Shown here: positions 8,508 through 17,502 of the stretch, piece by piece
Position numbering within the stretch: the stretch's first letter is position 1
Layout of the letters: each line of letters starts with the position of its first letter
Origin: Acidimicrobiia bacterium
Lineage (GTDB): Bacteria > Actinomycetota > Acidimicrobiia > Acidimicrobiales > Aldehydirespiratoraceae
Direction of reading: 5' to 3'
Assembly (NCBI GenBank): GCA_022828135.1
Contig: JAJEJB010000029.1
Coordinates: 1-58,485, forward strand
DNA: 58,485 nucleotides
Notes under the pieces: generated by a model
What the model saw: the letters and a program-made list of their open reading frames with translations, nothing else
Databases searched by the model: none
Told to the model about the DNA's origin: nothing
Program-made: the position numbers and the translations under genes

Positions 8508-9664
8508 CCATGTCGGCACGGGCCGAAGAGTTCCGGAGCGAAGTCCAGCAGTTCCTGGCCGAGCACGTCGATGCCGAGACCATCGCGGCTGGACGCGACG
8601 GCACCATCCACTCGGCTGCCCTACACCGGGCCATCGCCGAGCGGGGCTGGCTGTCGGGCGCGGTGCCGGCCGAGCTGGGCGGGGGCGGCATGGACCCGGT
8701 GGAGCTGTGCGTGCTGGTGGAGGAACTGCAGCTCCATCAGGCGCCCGCCGACGCGCTGGGCGTGGCCGTGGTGGCGGTGTCGATGATCCTCGAGCACGGC
8801 GGCGAGCACCTGCGCACCGCGGTGGCGCCCCGGCTCATGGCCGGTGAGGCGCTGGCCTGCCTCGGCTACAGCGAGCCCGAGTCGGGCTCCGACGTGGCCG
8901 CGGCCCGCACCCGGGCCGAGCGCCGCGGCGACCGCTGGATCATCAACGGCGCCAAGATGTGGACCACCCTGGCCCATGTGGCCGACTATGTGGTGCTGCT
9001 CACCCGCACCGATCCCGACGCCCCCAAGCATCGGGGCCTCACCTTCTTCGTGGCCCCCCTCGACGCCGACGGCATCGAGATCCGCCCGGTCGAGACCATG
9101 GGCAACGAGCGGTCCAACGCCACCTTCTACGACAACGTGGTGCTGGGCGACGAGTGGCGCCTCGGCGAGGTGAACGACGGCTGGGCGGTGATGAAGACCG
9201 CTCTCAAGTACGAGCGGGGCATCGCCGGCGGCCAGTTCCCGTCGCCGCCGGTGATCGAGGCGGCCATCGACTGGGCCCGCGGTGCTTGCCGGGCCGACGG
9301 CGCCTCCCTCATCGACGACGACGAGGTGCGCCACAAGCTGGTGCGGGCCGCCATCGACGTGGAGGTGTGCCGCAGCTTCGCCTACCACACCGCCGCGCTG
9401 GCGTCGGAGGGGGCCATGTTCGGGGTGGAGGGGTCGATGACCAAGCTGTTCGCCTCGGAGTCGTACAAGAAGCACTGCGCCTGGTTCCTCGACATGATGG
9501 GCGCCAAGGGGCTGCTTACCCACGACGATCCGGGCGCCCACATGGACGGCCGGATCGAAGAGCACTTCCGCCACGCCCCGGTGACCGCCATCTACGGCGG
9601 CACCAGCGAGATCAACCGCAACCTGGTGGCCGAGGGTTGGCTGGGCCTGCCCCGCTCGCGCTGA
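8498..9664 (+). CDS. Acyl-CoA dehydrogenase
   Basis: A full-length 388-residue FAD-dependent acyl-CoA dehydrogenase. It shows the N-terminal helical domain, the middle beta domain with CLGYSEPESGSDVAAARTRA and INGAKMWTT, and the C-terminal IYGGTSEINRNLVAEGWLGL that contacts flavin. It would act with the smaller dehydrogenase upstream; paired ACADs of this kind can form heteromers in steroid and other beta-oxidation pathways of actinobacteria. I chose ATG 8498 (overlapping TGA) over the in-frame TTG one codon earlier. Confidence 0.92.
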   Translation: MDFAMSARAEEFRSEVQQFLAEHVDAETIAAGRDGTIHSAALHRAIAERGWLSGAVPAELGGGGMDPVELCVLVEELQLHQAPADALGVAVVAVSMILEHGGEHLRTAVAPRLMAGEALACLGYSEPESGSDVAAARTRAERRGDRWIINGAKMWTTLAHVADYVVLLTRTDPDAPKHRGLTFFVAPLDADGIEIRPVETMGNERSNATFYDNVVLGDEWRLGEVNDGWAVMKTALKYERGIAGGQFPSPPVIEAAIDWARGACRADGASLIDDDEVRHKLVRAAIDVEVCRSFAYHTAALASEGAMFGVEGSMTKLFASESYKKHCAWFLDMMGAKGLLTHDDPGAHMDGRIEEHFRHAPVTAIYGGTSEINRNLVAEGWLGLPRSR

Positions 9665-9712
9665 GCGAGCTTGGGGTGCTATGCCCCTCCACGGGTAGCC
9701 TGATCAGTCGCA

Positions 9713-9789
9713 CGGGACGTGGCGCAGCCAGGTAGCGCACCTGCTTTGGGAGCAGGGGGTCGCCGGTTCAAATCCGGCCGTCCCGACCA
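9713..9789 (+). tRNA. tRNA-Pro (UGG anticodon)
   Basis: The acceptor stem CGGGACG (9713-9719) pairs with CGTCCCG (9779-9785), followed by A and an encoded CCA. The anticodon stem CCTGC/GCAGG encloses the loop TTTGGGA, giving anticodon TGG, which reads CCA. The T-arm GCCGG-TTCAAAT-CCGGC is canonical. It ends 4 bp before the next ATG. Confidence 0.97.
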
Positions 9790-9793
9790 ACCC

Positions 9794-11263
9794 ATGAGCC
9801 AACTTCACGAAGCCCAACGCCGGGCCGATCCGATCAAGCGATATGTAGCGCCCGAGTCGTTGGAGGACGCCTTGGCCGTGCTCGCGGCGCGCGGCCCCTC
9901 GGCCCGTGCCGTCGCCGGCGGCACCGACCTGCTGCTGGAACTCAGCCGCGGCGCTAGGACCGGCATCGACACGCTCGTTGATCTGAGCGTGCTCGACGGG
10001 CTCGACACCATCACCGAGCACCGCGGGCGGGTCGAGTTGGGGCCCCTGGTCACCCACGGCGACGTAGTCGGATTCGAGCGGATGCTGTCGGTGGGGCTCC
10101 CGCTGGCGCAGGCCTGCCTGGAGGTCGGGGGCCCGCAGCTTCGCAACCGGGCCACGATCGTCGGCAACATCGTCACGGCCAGCCCCGCCAACGACACCAT
10201 CTCCGCGCTGTACGCGCTCGGCGCCGACGTGACCGTCTCGTCGGCCGGAGGCGGCCAACGGACCATGCCGATCGAGGACTTCTTCACCGGTTTCCGCACC
10301 ACCGCGCTGGAGCCGGGAGAACTGGTGACCAGGATCTCCTTCGACGCGCTCGGCGGGGGCCGCCGGGGCATATTCGTGAAGCTCGGGCTGAGGAGGGCGC
10401 AGGCCATCTCGGTGGTCCACGCCGCCGCGGTCGTCACCGAGGGCAGCGACGGCACCGTGTCCGACCTGGTGGTGGCTCTCGGCAGTGTCGGCCCGACCAT
10501 CGAGCTGGTGGATGAGGCCGCCGGCATCGCCAGGGGCCGGCTCCTCGCCGATGCGGCCGCCGACGTCGCGGCCGCGTCCCGGGCTGCGGTCACACCCATC
10601 GACGATCTGCGCTCCACGGCCGAGTACCGCAGCCACACCGTCGAGGTTGTGGTGGAGCGGGCGCTGCGCTCCCTGGCGGCCGGCACTGAAGCCGCCACCT
10701 GGCCCCAGAGCCCTCCCCGTCTGGTACGCGTCCCGGATTCGGCGACACGTTCGGTGACGGAGGAGCCCTCCCGGCGGGAGGTCACCGACGCTGGGACCAT
10801 CACCGCCACCATCAACGGCGTCGAGCGCAGCGCAGCCAACGCCGCAGGCCGCACCCTGCTCGACTGGCTGCGATTCGATCTCGGGCTGACCGGCACCAAG
10901 GAGGGCTGCGCCGAGGGCGAGTGCGGCGCCTGCACCGTCCACCTCGACGGCCGGGCCGTGCTGGCGTGCCTGGTGCCCGCCGCCCGTGCCGACGGCACGG
11001 ACGTCACTACGGTCGAGGGCGTCGCCCCGCCCGACGGGGGCCTGCACCCCGTCCAGCAGGCTCTGGCCGACTGCGGGGGCGTCCAGTGCGGCTTCTGCAC
11101 GCCCGGGTTCGTGATGAGCGCGGCCATGCTGGCCGACGAGGAGCCCCACCCGAGCCGGGAGCAGGTGGAGCACGGCCTGGCCGGGAACCTGTGCCGCTGC
11201 ACGGGGTACTACTCGATCATCGACGCTCTCGCCCTCACCGGCAACGGCGAGGCCGCGGTCTGA
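9794..11263 (+). CDS. Molybdenum hydroxylase: fused FAD-binding (CoxM) and 2Fe-2S (CoxS) subunit
   Basis: A 489-residue fusion. Residues 10-300 form the FAD-binding medium-subunit domain, with AVAGGTDLLLEL and RNRATIVGNIVTASPAND. After a short linker, residues 335-485 form the small iron-sulfur subunit: plant-type cluster cysteines 372, 377, 380 and 392, then the helical cluster domain with QCGFCTPG (432, 435) and NLCRCTGYY (467, 469). It passes electrons from the molybdenum site of the next gene's product to FAD. ATG 9794 follows the tRNA directly. Its TGA overlaps the next ATG (ATGG at 11263), so the two are co-translated. The substrate is unknown. Confidence 0.92.
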   Translation: MSQLHEAQRRADPIKRYVAPESLEDALAVLAARGPSARAVAGGTDLLLELSRGARTGIDTLVDLSVLDGLDTITEHRGRVELGPLVTHGDVVGFERMLSVGLPLAQACLEVGGPQLRNRATIVGNIVTASPANDTISALYALGADVTVSSAGGGQRTMPIEDFFTGFRTTALEPGELVTRISFDALGGGRRGIFVKLGLRRAQAISVVHAAAVVTEGSDGTVSDLVVALGSVGPTIELVDEAAGIARGRLLADAAADVAAASRAAVTPIDDLRSTAEYRSHTVEVVVERALRSLAAGTEAATWPQSPPRLVRVPDSATRSVTEEPSRREVTDAGTITATINGVERSAANAAGRTLLDWLRFDLGLTGTKEGCAEGECGACTVHLDGRAVLACLVPAARADGTDVTTVEGVAPPDGGLHPVQQALADCGGVQCGFCTPGFVMSAAMLADEEPHPSREQVEHGLAGNLCRCTGYYSIIDALALTGNGEAAV

Positions 11264-13506
11264 TGGCCGTCGGCGCCTCTCCGGCCCGCATCGATGCGCC
11301 GGCCAAGCTCACCGGCGCGGCCGATTATCCGAGCGACAGGATCCCGGCCGACGCGCTGTGGGCCATGGCGGTGTTCACCGACCAGCCCCACGCCCGCCTG
11401 ATCAGCCTCGATCTGGAGTCTGCTCGGGCCGTCGAGGGCGTGGTCGACGTGTTCGGCTCGGCCGACGTGCCGGTGAACGAGTTCGGCCTCACCATGGCCG
11501 ACCATCCCGTGTTCGTCGGCCTCGAGCACACCGGCCGCAGTCACCTGCCCTGCGACGTGTCCCGCTGGGAGGCGGACCGGCTGGCGCTGGTCGTGGCCGA
11601 GACGGCGGACGCGGCCCGGGCCGGGGCGGCCGCCATCGAGGCCCAGTGGGAGCCGTTGCCGGTCCTGGCCGACATCGACCAGTCGCTGTCCTCGGAGACG
11701 ATGATCCACCCCGAGAACGGCGAGCCCTCCAACGCCTACTACTCGCTGCGCATCCGCAAGGGGGACTTGGATCAGGGCTGGGCCGACGCCGATGTGGTGG
11801 TGGAGTCGACCTACGAGTTCCCCTACCAGGAGCACGCCTACCTGCAGCCCGAGGCGGGCATGGCCTACATCGACGGCGAGGGCCGGGTGACGGTGGAGGC
11901 CGCGGGCCAGTGGACTCACGAGGACCAGGAGCAGATCGCTCACGCCCTCGACCTGCCCGCCGAGCGGGTCCGGGTGATCTATCCGGCCATCGGCGGTGCC
12001 TTCGGAGGCCGCGAGGACATATCGGTCCAGATCGTGCTGGGCCTGGCCGCGGTGAAGCTCCACGAGCGGGGCATCGACCGCCCGGTGGCCACTGTGTGGT
12101 CGCGCGAGGAGTCGATCGTCGGGCACGGCAAGCGCCACCGGGGCCGCATCACCGCCCGCTGGGGTGCCCGGCGCGACGGTCGCATCACCGCGGTGAGCAG
12201 CACGGCCTGGCTCGACGCGGGGGCCTACAACTTCACCTCCAACAAGGTGCTCGGCAATTGCCACCTGCACCAGGCGGGGCCCTACGAGGTGCCCAACGCC
12301 GAGATCGACAGCATCGCGGTGTACACCAACGCCACTCCGGCCGGCGCGTTCCGGGGTTTCGGCGCCCCCCAGGCTGCCTTCGCGGCCGAGAGCCAGATCA
12401 ACAAGCTGGCCGAGGCGCTGGGTATGGATCCGGTGGAGATCCGCCGCATCAACACCCTGCGCGAGGGCAGCGCCGGCATCACCCAGACGGCGATGCCCGA
12501 GGGCGTGACCATGCCCGAGGTGATCGACCGCTGCGCCGAGGCCGCGGCGGAGACCGCCTCCAATGGCGGTGGCGCGGCCTTCAGCCCGTTCCCCTCTCTG
12601 CCGCCCGAGCCGTCGGCTCTGCGCCGGGGCCGGGGTTTCGCCTGCTCGTTCAAGAACGTCGGGTTCTCCTTCGGCTTCCCGGAGCGGAGCGAGGCCGAGA
12701 TCGTGCTCCACGGCGGCCAGGATTCCGACGTGCCTGAATGGGCCGAGCTGTACCACGCGGGCGCCGAGGTAGGCCAGGGCGCCCACACCGCGCTGGTGCA
12801 GATGGCCGCCGAGGCCACCGGGCTGCCCGCGGACCGCATCGAGCACCGGTTCAGTGACACGGCTACCTCCGGCGACGCGGGCTCGGCGTCGGCGTCGAGG
12901 CTCACGTGGATGTCGGGCAACGCCATCCTGGGCGCGGCCGAGGAGGCCGAGAAGGCCTGGCGGGACGGCCAGCGCCCGGCGGCGGGCCGTTTCCGCTTCG
13001 TGCCGCCGCCCACCGAGTCGCTCGACCCCGTCGACGGCCACTGCGTCCCCAACTTCAGCTACGGCTATGTGGCCCAGCACGTGGAGCTCACGGTGGATAC
13101 CGGCACGGGTCACATCCGGGTCGACCGGGTGGTGAGCGCCCACGACGTGGGGCGGGCCATCAACCCGGACCTGGTGGTGGGCCAGATCGAGGGTGCGGTC
13201 ATCCAGGCTCACGGATACGCGCTGAGCGAGAACCTCCGATCAGACGGTGGCCGCCTGCAGAACATGCGCCTGAGCACCTACCTGATGCCCGGCATCGGCG
13301 ACATCCCCACCACCGTCGACAGTGTCGTGCTGGAGCTGGCCGACCCGCTGGGCCCGTGGGGCGCCCGGGGCATGGCCGAGATGGGCATGATCCCCTACGC
13401 CCCCGCGGTGACGGCCGCCCTCCACGACGCCACCGGAGTCTGGTTCGACAGCTTCCCCCTCACCCCCGACCGCGTCCTAGCCGGCCTGCGGCACGCCGAG
13501 GGCTAG
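11263..13506 (+). CDS. Xanthine dehydrogenase/CO dehydrogenase family molybdopterin-binding large subunit
   Basis: 747 residues with the aldehyde oxidase/xanthine dehydrogenase layout: hammerhead domain (DAPAKLTGAADYPSDRIP), then molybdopterin-binding segments with AIGGAFGGREDIS, PAGAFRGFGAPQAAFAAE and AEVGQGAHTALVQMAAEATG. A C-terminal GPWGARGMAEMGMIPYAP carries the expected catalytic glutamate in the AE pair. It hydroxylates an aldehyde or N-heterocycle using water, paired with the fused CoxM-CoxS subunit upstream. The CO-dehydrogenase active-site loop is not apparent, so it is not a true CODH. No accessory or cofactor-insertion gene is adjacent. Confidence 0.92.
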   Translation: MAVGASPARIDAPAKLTGAADYPSDRIPADALWAMAVFTDQPHARLISLDLESARAVEGVVDVFGSADVPVNEFGLTMADHPVFVGLEHTGRSHLPCDVSRWEADRLALVVAETADAARAGAAAIEAQWEPLPVLADIDQSLSSETMIHPENGEPSNAYYSLRIRKGDLDQGWADADVVVESTYEFPYQEHAYLQPEAGMAYIDGEGRVTVEAAGQWTHEDQEQIAHALDLPAERVRVIYPAIGGAFGGREDISVQIVLGLAAVKLHERGIDRPVATVWSREESIVGHGKRHRGRITARWGARRDGRITAVSSTAWLDAGAYNFTSNKVLGNCHLHQAGPYEVPNAEIDSIAVYTNATPAGAFRGFGAPQAAFAAESQINKLAEALGMDPVEIRRINTLREGSAGITQTAMPEGVTMPEVIDRCAEAAAETASNGGGAAFSPFPSLPPEPSALRRGRGFACSFKNVGFSFGFPERSEAEIVLHGGQDSDVPEWAELYHAGAEVGQGAHTALVQMAAEATGLPADRIEHRFSDTATSGDAGSASASRLTWMSGNAILGAAEEAEKAWRDGQRPAAGRFRFVPPPTESLDPVDGHCVPNFSYGYVAQHVELTVDTGTGHIRVDRVVSAHDVGRAINPDLVVGQIEGAVIQAHGYALSENLRSDGGRLQNMRLSTYLMPGIGDIPTTVDSVVLELADPLGPWGARGMAEMGMIPYAPAVTAALHDATGVWFDSFPLTPDRVLAGLRHAEG

Positions 13507-14457
13507 CTACTGATTGAGAGCCCTATCGAGGGCTCCGAGTATCTCGCGGTTCCATCTCTGCGAAGTCTGCGCCTGGGGAACGACCACGTTCGCACCGTGG
13601 AATGCACCCGCATAGACGTGAAGGTCGGTCGGCACCCCGGCGCGCATCAGACGCTGGGCATGCTCGACGTTCTCGTCGACGAAGAGATCCACCTCGCCAA
13701 CGCTGATGAACGCCGGGGGCAGGCCAGACAGGTCCTCGGCGCGAGCCGGAGCCGCATAGGCCAATACATCGGCGCTGCCCGCCCTCCCGTCCAGATAGGC
13801 GTCCCAGCAGATCTTGTTGGCGTCGAGGTTCCAGAACCGGCCATCGGTAATCGACCTGCTCGAAGGGGTCAGATGTCGATCATCGAGCGGCGCGTAGGTC
13901 AACAGCTGGAAGCATGGCAGTGCACGGCCCCGATCCCGCGTCAGCAGGCAGAGACCCGCCGCGAGGGTTCCGCCCGTGCTCGCGCCTCCCGCCGCGACGC
14001 GGGACGGATCTATGCCCATATCGGCCGCGGCGGAGAACATCCACATCAAGACTTCGAAGCAATCCTCCAAGGGCGCCGGGTAGGGATGCTCGGGGGCCAG
14101 CCGGTAGTCCACCGACACCACGACAACCCCTAGCTGCGCGGCCATGGCCGCGCAGGCGGCGTCGTCGGTCCCCAGGTCGCCCATCACGAACCCGCCGCCG
14201 TGCATCCAGCACAGAGCGGGCGCAGGCGACCGCGCCGCCTCCGGCCGGTAGACCCTCACGCCGATCGTGTGGCCGTCGCTAGCCGGGATCCCGAAGTCCT
14301 CGACGTCGAGACCCTCCGGATACTCGACGGGGGGCGCGACCTCCCCGGCCGACATCCTCCGGCGAGCGGCACCGATGTCGGACATGTCGAACAGATCGTC
14401 GGGCACGACCGAGAAGATCGGCCGGTACTCCGGGTCGAGCCGCTCCTCCAGGCTCAC
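13507..14457 (-). CDS. Alpha/beta hydrolase, hormone-sensitive-lipase type esterase
   Basis: A 316-residue carboxylesterase. The oxyanion HGGG is at 86-89, the nucleophile Ser160 in GASTG, Asp257 in GEVDLF and His287 in AGAFHGAN complete the triad, and the HSL signature DYRLAPEHPYPAPLED is present. GTG 14457 overlaps the TGA of the relic upstream (GTGA), so I chose it over a longer ORF whose N-terminus is out-of-frame relic sequence. It is the last gene of a leftward unit with a short-chain dehydrogenase and an FAD oxidoreductase and probably cleaves an ester in the same pathway. Confidence 0.9.
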   Translation of the reverse strand: MSLEERLDPEYRPIFSVVPDDLFDMSDIGAARRRMSAGEVAPPVEYPEGLDVEDFGIPASDGHTIGVRVYRPEAARSPAPALCWMHGGGFVMGDLGTDDAACAAMAAQLGVVVVSVDYRLAPEHPYPAPLEDCFEVLMWMFSAAADMGIDPSRVAAGGASTGGTLAAGLCLLTRDRGRALPCFQLLTYAPLDDRHLTPSSRSITDGRFWNLDANKICWDAYLDGRAGSADVLAYAAPARAEDLSGLPPAFISVGEVDLFVDENVEHAQRLMRAGVPTDLHVYAGAFHGANVVVPQAQTSQRWNREILGALDRALNQ

Positions 14458-14909
14458 TGGTACCCCGCCGGTCTCCGCCGGTAGAGCGGTGGCCAGTGGA
14501 TGAGGCGGTGGATCGCGAAGAAGTGAATCTCGCGACCCAGCACGACAACCGGGAAGAGGGCAACGAACCAGGCCGGGTTGGAGGCCCAGGTCATCGTCGG
14601 GATCCGGCCGCTGGCCTGCAGCCAGAGCGTCACGACCTCCCAGCCGGTCCAGATGGTGACGCCACTCGCCAGTGCCCAGAAGACGTTCTCTCTGGTCTGG
14701 TTGCCGAAGGTCCGGCCGCGCCGCCTGGGAGCCGGCCACCGGTCGTTGAACTTGTAGAGATTGCCCTGCTCCCGGCGACGGTAGAGCAGCCAAAGGAACC
14801 GCAGTGTGTCCAGCGGGCGCGGCGGCCAGACGAAGACGGGCGGGTACTCGATGAACTCGGGCTTCCAGTCGGATTCGGCGGGTTGTGCGGGTGCGGATGA
14901 TGCGGTCAT
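14454..14909 (-). pseudogene. Truncated sterol desaturase/fatty acid hydroxylase family gene
   Basis: The 151 residues begin behind AAGGAGGA at ATG 14909. They show membrane segments (VFWALASGVTIWTGWEVVTL, PAWFVALFPVVVLG) and EIHFFAIHRLIHWPPLYRR, the first histidine cluster of di-iron hydroxylases. Intact members continue past this point with further HxxHH clusters. Here the frame gives only RPAGYQ and stops exactly at the GTGA overlap with the esterase. Without the other histidines it cannot bind a di-iron centre, so it is probably a relic of a deletion that fused it to the esterase start. Confidence 0.7.
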
Positions 14910-14949
14910 CGGGCGGTCCTCCTCCTTCCGCAACGGCGCCGCCTCCGGG

Positions 14950-15786
14950 TCACAGACCGAGGCCTCGTGACAGTTCGCCGCCGTCGACCACCATGGTCTC
15001 ACCGGTCATGAACGAGGCCGCTTCGCTCGCCAGGAACGTCGCCGCGGTGGCGATCTCACGGGGCTGCGCGGCCCGCTGGAGCGGGATCGGCTCGAGGTAC
15101 TTGGCGTATTCCGGGTTGCTGAGCGCGAACTCGTTGAGCTCGGTGTCGACGTTGCCCGGGGCGATGGCGTTCACCGTCACGCCGAAGTGCGCGAATTCGG
15201 TGGCCATGCACCGGGTCAACATGTGCGCAGCCGCCTTCGACACGCAGTACGCCATGTGGTACGGCGGAGCGACGTCGTAGTAGCAGGAGATGACGCTGAT
15301 GACTGTCCCGGCGCGCTTGGAGAGGAGAACCGGCCCCGCCTCCTGCGCCGTGTACAGGATGCTCCGGCAGTTGGCGTTGAACATCCACTCGACGTCGCTG
15401 TCGAGGACGTTCGAACTCCAGTCGCTGGAGTACTCGGGGATGGCGTTCTCCCAGCCCGGGTACTTCTGCCCCATGAAGACGATCGGCTTCAGCACGCCCG
15501 CGCCCGCTGAGTTCATGATGATGTCCAGGTCGCCCATGTCCTCCATGGCGCCCGCCACCGCGGCCTTGATCTGGGCGCGATCCATCACGTCGGCACACTG
15601 GTAGTGGGCTGCGTATCCCATGTCTCGGATCTCGTCCCGGGACGCCTGGAGCTGCTCCTCGGTCCGGGCCACGAGCGTGACCTCTGCGCCCGCCTCGGCG
15701 AAAGCCACGGCGATCGCCTTGCCGATCCCGCGCCCCGCCCCAGTGACGAACGCCTTCTTCCCCTCGAGCGAGAACTCTGCCAGCAT
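14950..15786 (-). CDS. Short-chain dehydrogenase/reductase (SDR)
   Basis: A 278-residue classical SDR: NAD(P)-binding TGAGRGIG (15-22), structural MNSAG (91-95), Ser167 and the catalytic YCVSK (Tyr180, Lys184). An Arg follows the second beta strand (VAR), which hints at NADP preference. An extra loop at about 104-130 (GQKYPGWENAIPEYSSDW) precedes the active site and may shape substrate binding. ATG 15786 follows an AAGGAA-type site. It lies 52 bp after the FAD oxidoreductase in the same direction and probably oxidises or reduces an alcohol/ketone of the same substrate. Confidence 0.92.
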   Translation of the reverse strand: MLAEFSLEGKKAFVTGAGRGIGKAIAVAFAEAGAEVTLVARTEEQLQASRDEIRDMGYAAHYQCADVMDRAQIKAAVAGAMEDMGDLDIIMNSAGAGVLKPIVFMGQKYPGWENAIPEYSSDWSSNVLDSDVEWMFNANCRSILYTAQEAGPVLLSKRAGTVISVISCYYDVAPPYHMAYCVSKAAAHMLTRCMATEFAHFGVTVNAIAPGNVDTELNEFALSNPEYAKYLEPIPLQRAAQPREIATAATFLASEAASFMTGETMVVDGGELSRGLGL

Positions 15787-15838
15787 TGCTATTCCTTTCG
15801 TTGGGGTTGCCCGATCCGGCAAGGTGAGCCGTTGTGGC

Positions 15839-17266
15839 TCACGGGCCGCCGGCCCTTGCCTGTTTGTCGAGCGCCGCCTGCTCACCGGCAATGCGGCCGG
15901 AGTTGATCGCGAAGCCGAACGAGCTACCTGCCAGACGGAAGCAGTACGTCTCGCTCTCCCAGCCCCCGACGTCTGCTCCCCCGGCGAAGAGACCGCGGGC
16001 CAGTTCCGACCCGTCGTCGGTCAATACCCGCATCTGCTCGTTGATGCGGATGCCGCCCATGGTCTCGAGGTAGCCGAGCTCGCCCCGGATCGCGTAGTAG
16101 GGCCCCTCCGCCAGGGGGGTCATGAACCTGCGTGGCTTGGCGAACACAGGATCGCGTCCGGCCCGAGCGGCCTGGTTGTACTCCTCGACTGTCCCGGCCA
16201 GGACGGCCGGATCGAGGCCGCAGCCCTCGGCGAGCTCGTCGAGCGTGTCGGCCACCACGATCTTGCCCTTGCGAGGCCTGATCGCGTTGTCGAAGAGCTC
16301 CGGCTTGCGCATCTGGTCCTCGTAGAGGGGTCCCAGCGCCTTATTCTTTCCCTTGCGGAGGATCTCGCGGCGTTGGCTCTCGTCGAAGATCGTCCAGGAG
16401 TACTTGCCGGGCTGTCGCATCAATGCGTTGGCGGACTCGAACGGATTGTCGACCAGGGCCTCGTCCATGAAGCGCCGGCCCCGGCCGTTGACGATCAGCG
16501 CACCGGGCTCGCGTATGCAGAGGTTCAAGAAGAGCGACCCCTTGGCGCTCGGGGCCTCGTACTGCATGTGACCGAGCCCTTCGGTCCCCGCGCCCAGACC
16601 GAGCGCCATCTGGATCCCGTCGCCGTCGTGGGGTACTCCCAGGCAGGGCATCGAGTCCTGGTAGCCCGGCACCCACTTCCGGAGCATCTCCTTGTTGCCG
16701 CCGAAGCCGCCGGTGCCGATGACGACCGCCCTGCTGGAGACCCGCAGCTGCTCCCCGTTCCTTCGGTCGACCACTACCCCTTCGACCTGGCCGTCATCGA
16801 CGAGGATCTCGGTGACCGCGGCATCGGTGATGATCTCAGCTCCTCGATCGGTGCAGAACGCCGCCATGGCGTCGACGATGGCCGGCCCTCCTCCCCTAGG
16901 GCAGTGCCAGGTGGGCGGCAGCTGGTCCAGGGCGAGAGGCGTGATCCCGTAGAAGTCGACGCCCATGTCCTCGAGCCACGCCACTGTCTCGCCGCTGCGG
17001 TCGATGAAGGTCCTCAGCAGGATCGGGTCGATGCTCCAATGGGAGTATTCCATCGCGATCCGGAACATCTCGTCGGACGACGCATGCATGTTGAGCCGTT
17101 CGAGGACCGGGCTCTCGGTCGCGAAGATCCCGGTCCCTAGAAGCGAGTTGCCACCGATCTTGGGTCGCTTCTCAAACACGGCGGCAGAGAGTCCAGCCTC
17201 GACCGCTGCGCAGGCCGCGCCGAGGCCGGTACCTCCCGCGCCGATCGACACGAGGTCAACTTGCAT
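15839..17266 (-). CDS. FAD-dependent oxidoreductase, fumarate reductase/3-ketosteroid dehydrogenase-like
   Basis: 475 residues. The N-terminal dinucleotide-binding GAGGTGLGAACAAVEAG is followed by EKRPKIGGNS. The capping domain has VIGTGGFGGNKEMLRKW, and near the end GELGYLETMGGIRINEQMRV and SFGFAINSGRIAGEQAA. The family includes fumarate and urocanate reductases and ketosteroid dehydrogenases; the reaction would be insertion or reduction of a C=C bond. ATG 17266 is chosen because the family N-terminus MQVDLVSIGAGG starts there; the longer ORF adds non-homologous residues. It is the first gene of the leftward unit and faces the P450 promoter. Confidence 0.88.
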   Translation of the reverse strand: MQVDLVSIGAGGTGLGAACAAVEAGLSAAVFEKRPKIGGNSLLGTGIFATESPVLERLNMHASSDEMFRIAMEYSHWSIDPILLRTFIDRSGETVAWLEDMGVDFYGITPLALDQLPPTWHCPRGGGPAIVDAMAAFCTDRGAEIITDAAVTEILVDDGQVEGVVVDRRNGEQLRVSSRAVVIGTGGFGGNKEMLRKWVPGYQDSMPCLGVPHDGDGIQMALGLGAGTEGLGHMQYEAPSAKGSLFLNLCIREPGALIVNGRGRRFMDEALVDNPFESANALMRQPGKYSWTIFDESQRREILRKGKNKALGPLYEDQMRKPELFDNAIRPRKGKIVVADTLDELAEGCGLDPAVLAGTVEEYNQAARAGRDPVFAKPRRFMTPLAEGPYYAIRGELGYLETMGGIRINEQMRVLTDDGSELARGLFAGGADVGGWESETYCFRLAGSSFGFAINSGRIAGEQAALDKQARAGGP

Positions 17267-17502
17267 CTGAGCGACTACTTCCCGACCCCCTCGGGTGCGT
17301 TCTGTTGATCGAACGTATCGTCCGTTGAAATTACCTCTTGGGCTTAGTTCCGTCAAGCCTAGAACAGCCCGCGGACACCCGGCACCAGTAGCAGCCAGTC
17401 CGGAATGAACCCTGCGGCGGCTAGCTCTGTCGAACGTTATGATCTCTTGACCGAACGCCAGCCTGGCTGTCAATATGCCTCGGGCGACGGAGGACGACGG
17501 AC
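17267..17502. promoter_or_regulatory. Divergent control region between the FAD oxidoreductase and P450 genes
   Basis: 236 bp with no gene. For the P450 gene a possible -35 TTGACC (17447-17452), -10-like CAATAT (17471-17476) and GGAGG (17489-17493) are visible. Candidate operator sequences are GAACGTATCGTCCGTT (17311-17326), GAACGTTATGATC (17432-17444) and TCTCTTGACCGAACG (17443-17457). The last overlaps the -35 and matches, reverse-complemented, 23348-23362 over 15 bp. Binding by the XRE-cupin regulator at 21742 is an inference. Confidence 0.5.

Noticed and set aside
9704..11173. A 489-codon minus-strand ORF opposite the CoxM-CoxS fusion
   Set aside because: It is the antisense of a clear molybdenum-hydroxylase gene and reads as low-complexity His/Gly/Arg sequence, which is usual opposite GC-rich genes.
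11209..13212. A 667-codon minus-strand ORF opposite the hydroxylase large subunit
   Set aside because: It overlaps a complete, well-conserved gene and has no recognisable motif.
11263..13506. Aerobic CO dehydrogenase
   Set aside because: The gene order and family fit, but the CoxL active-site loop could not be found; it is more likely another molybdenum hydroxylase.
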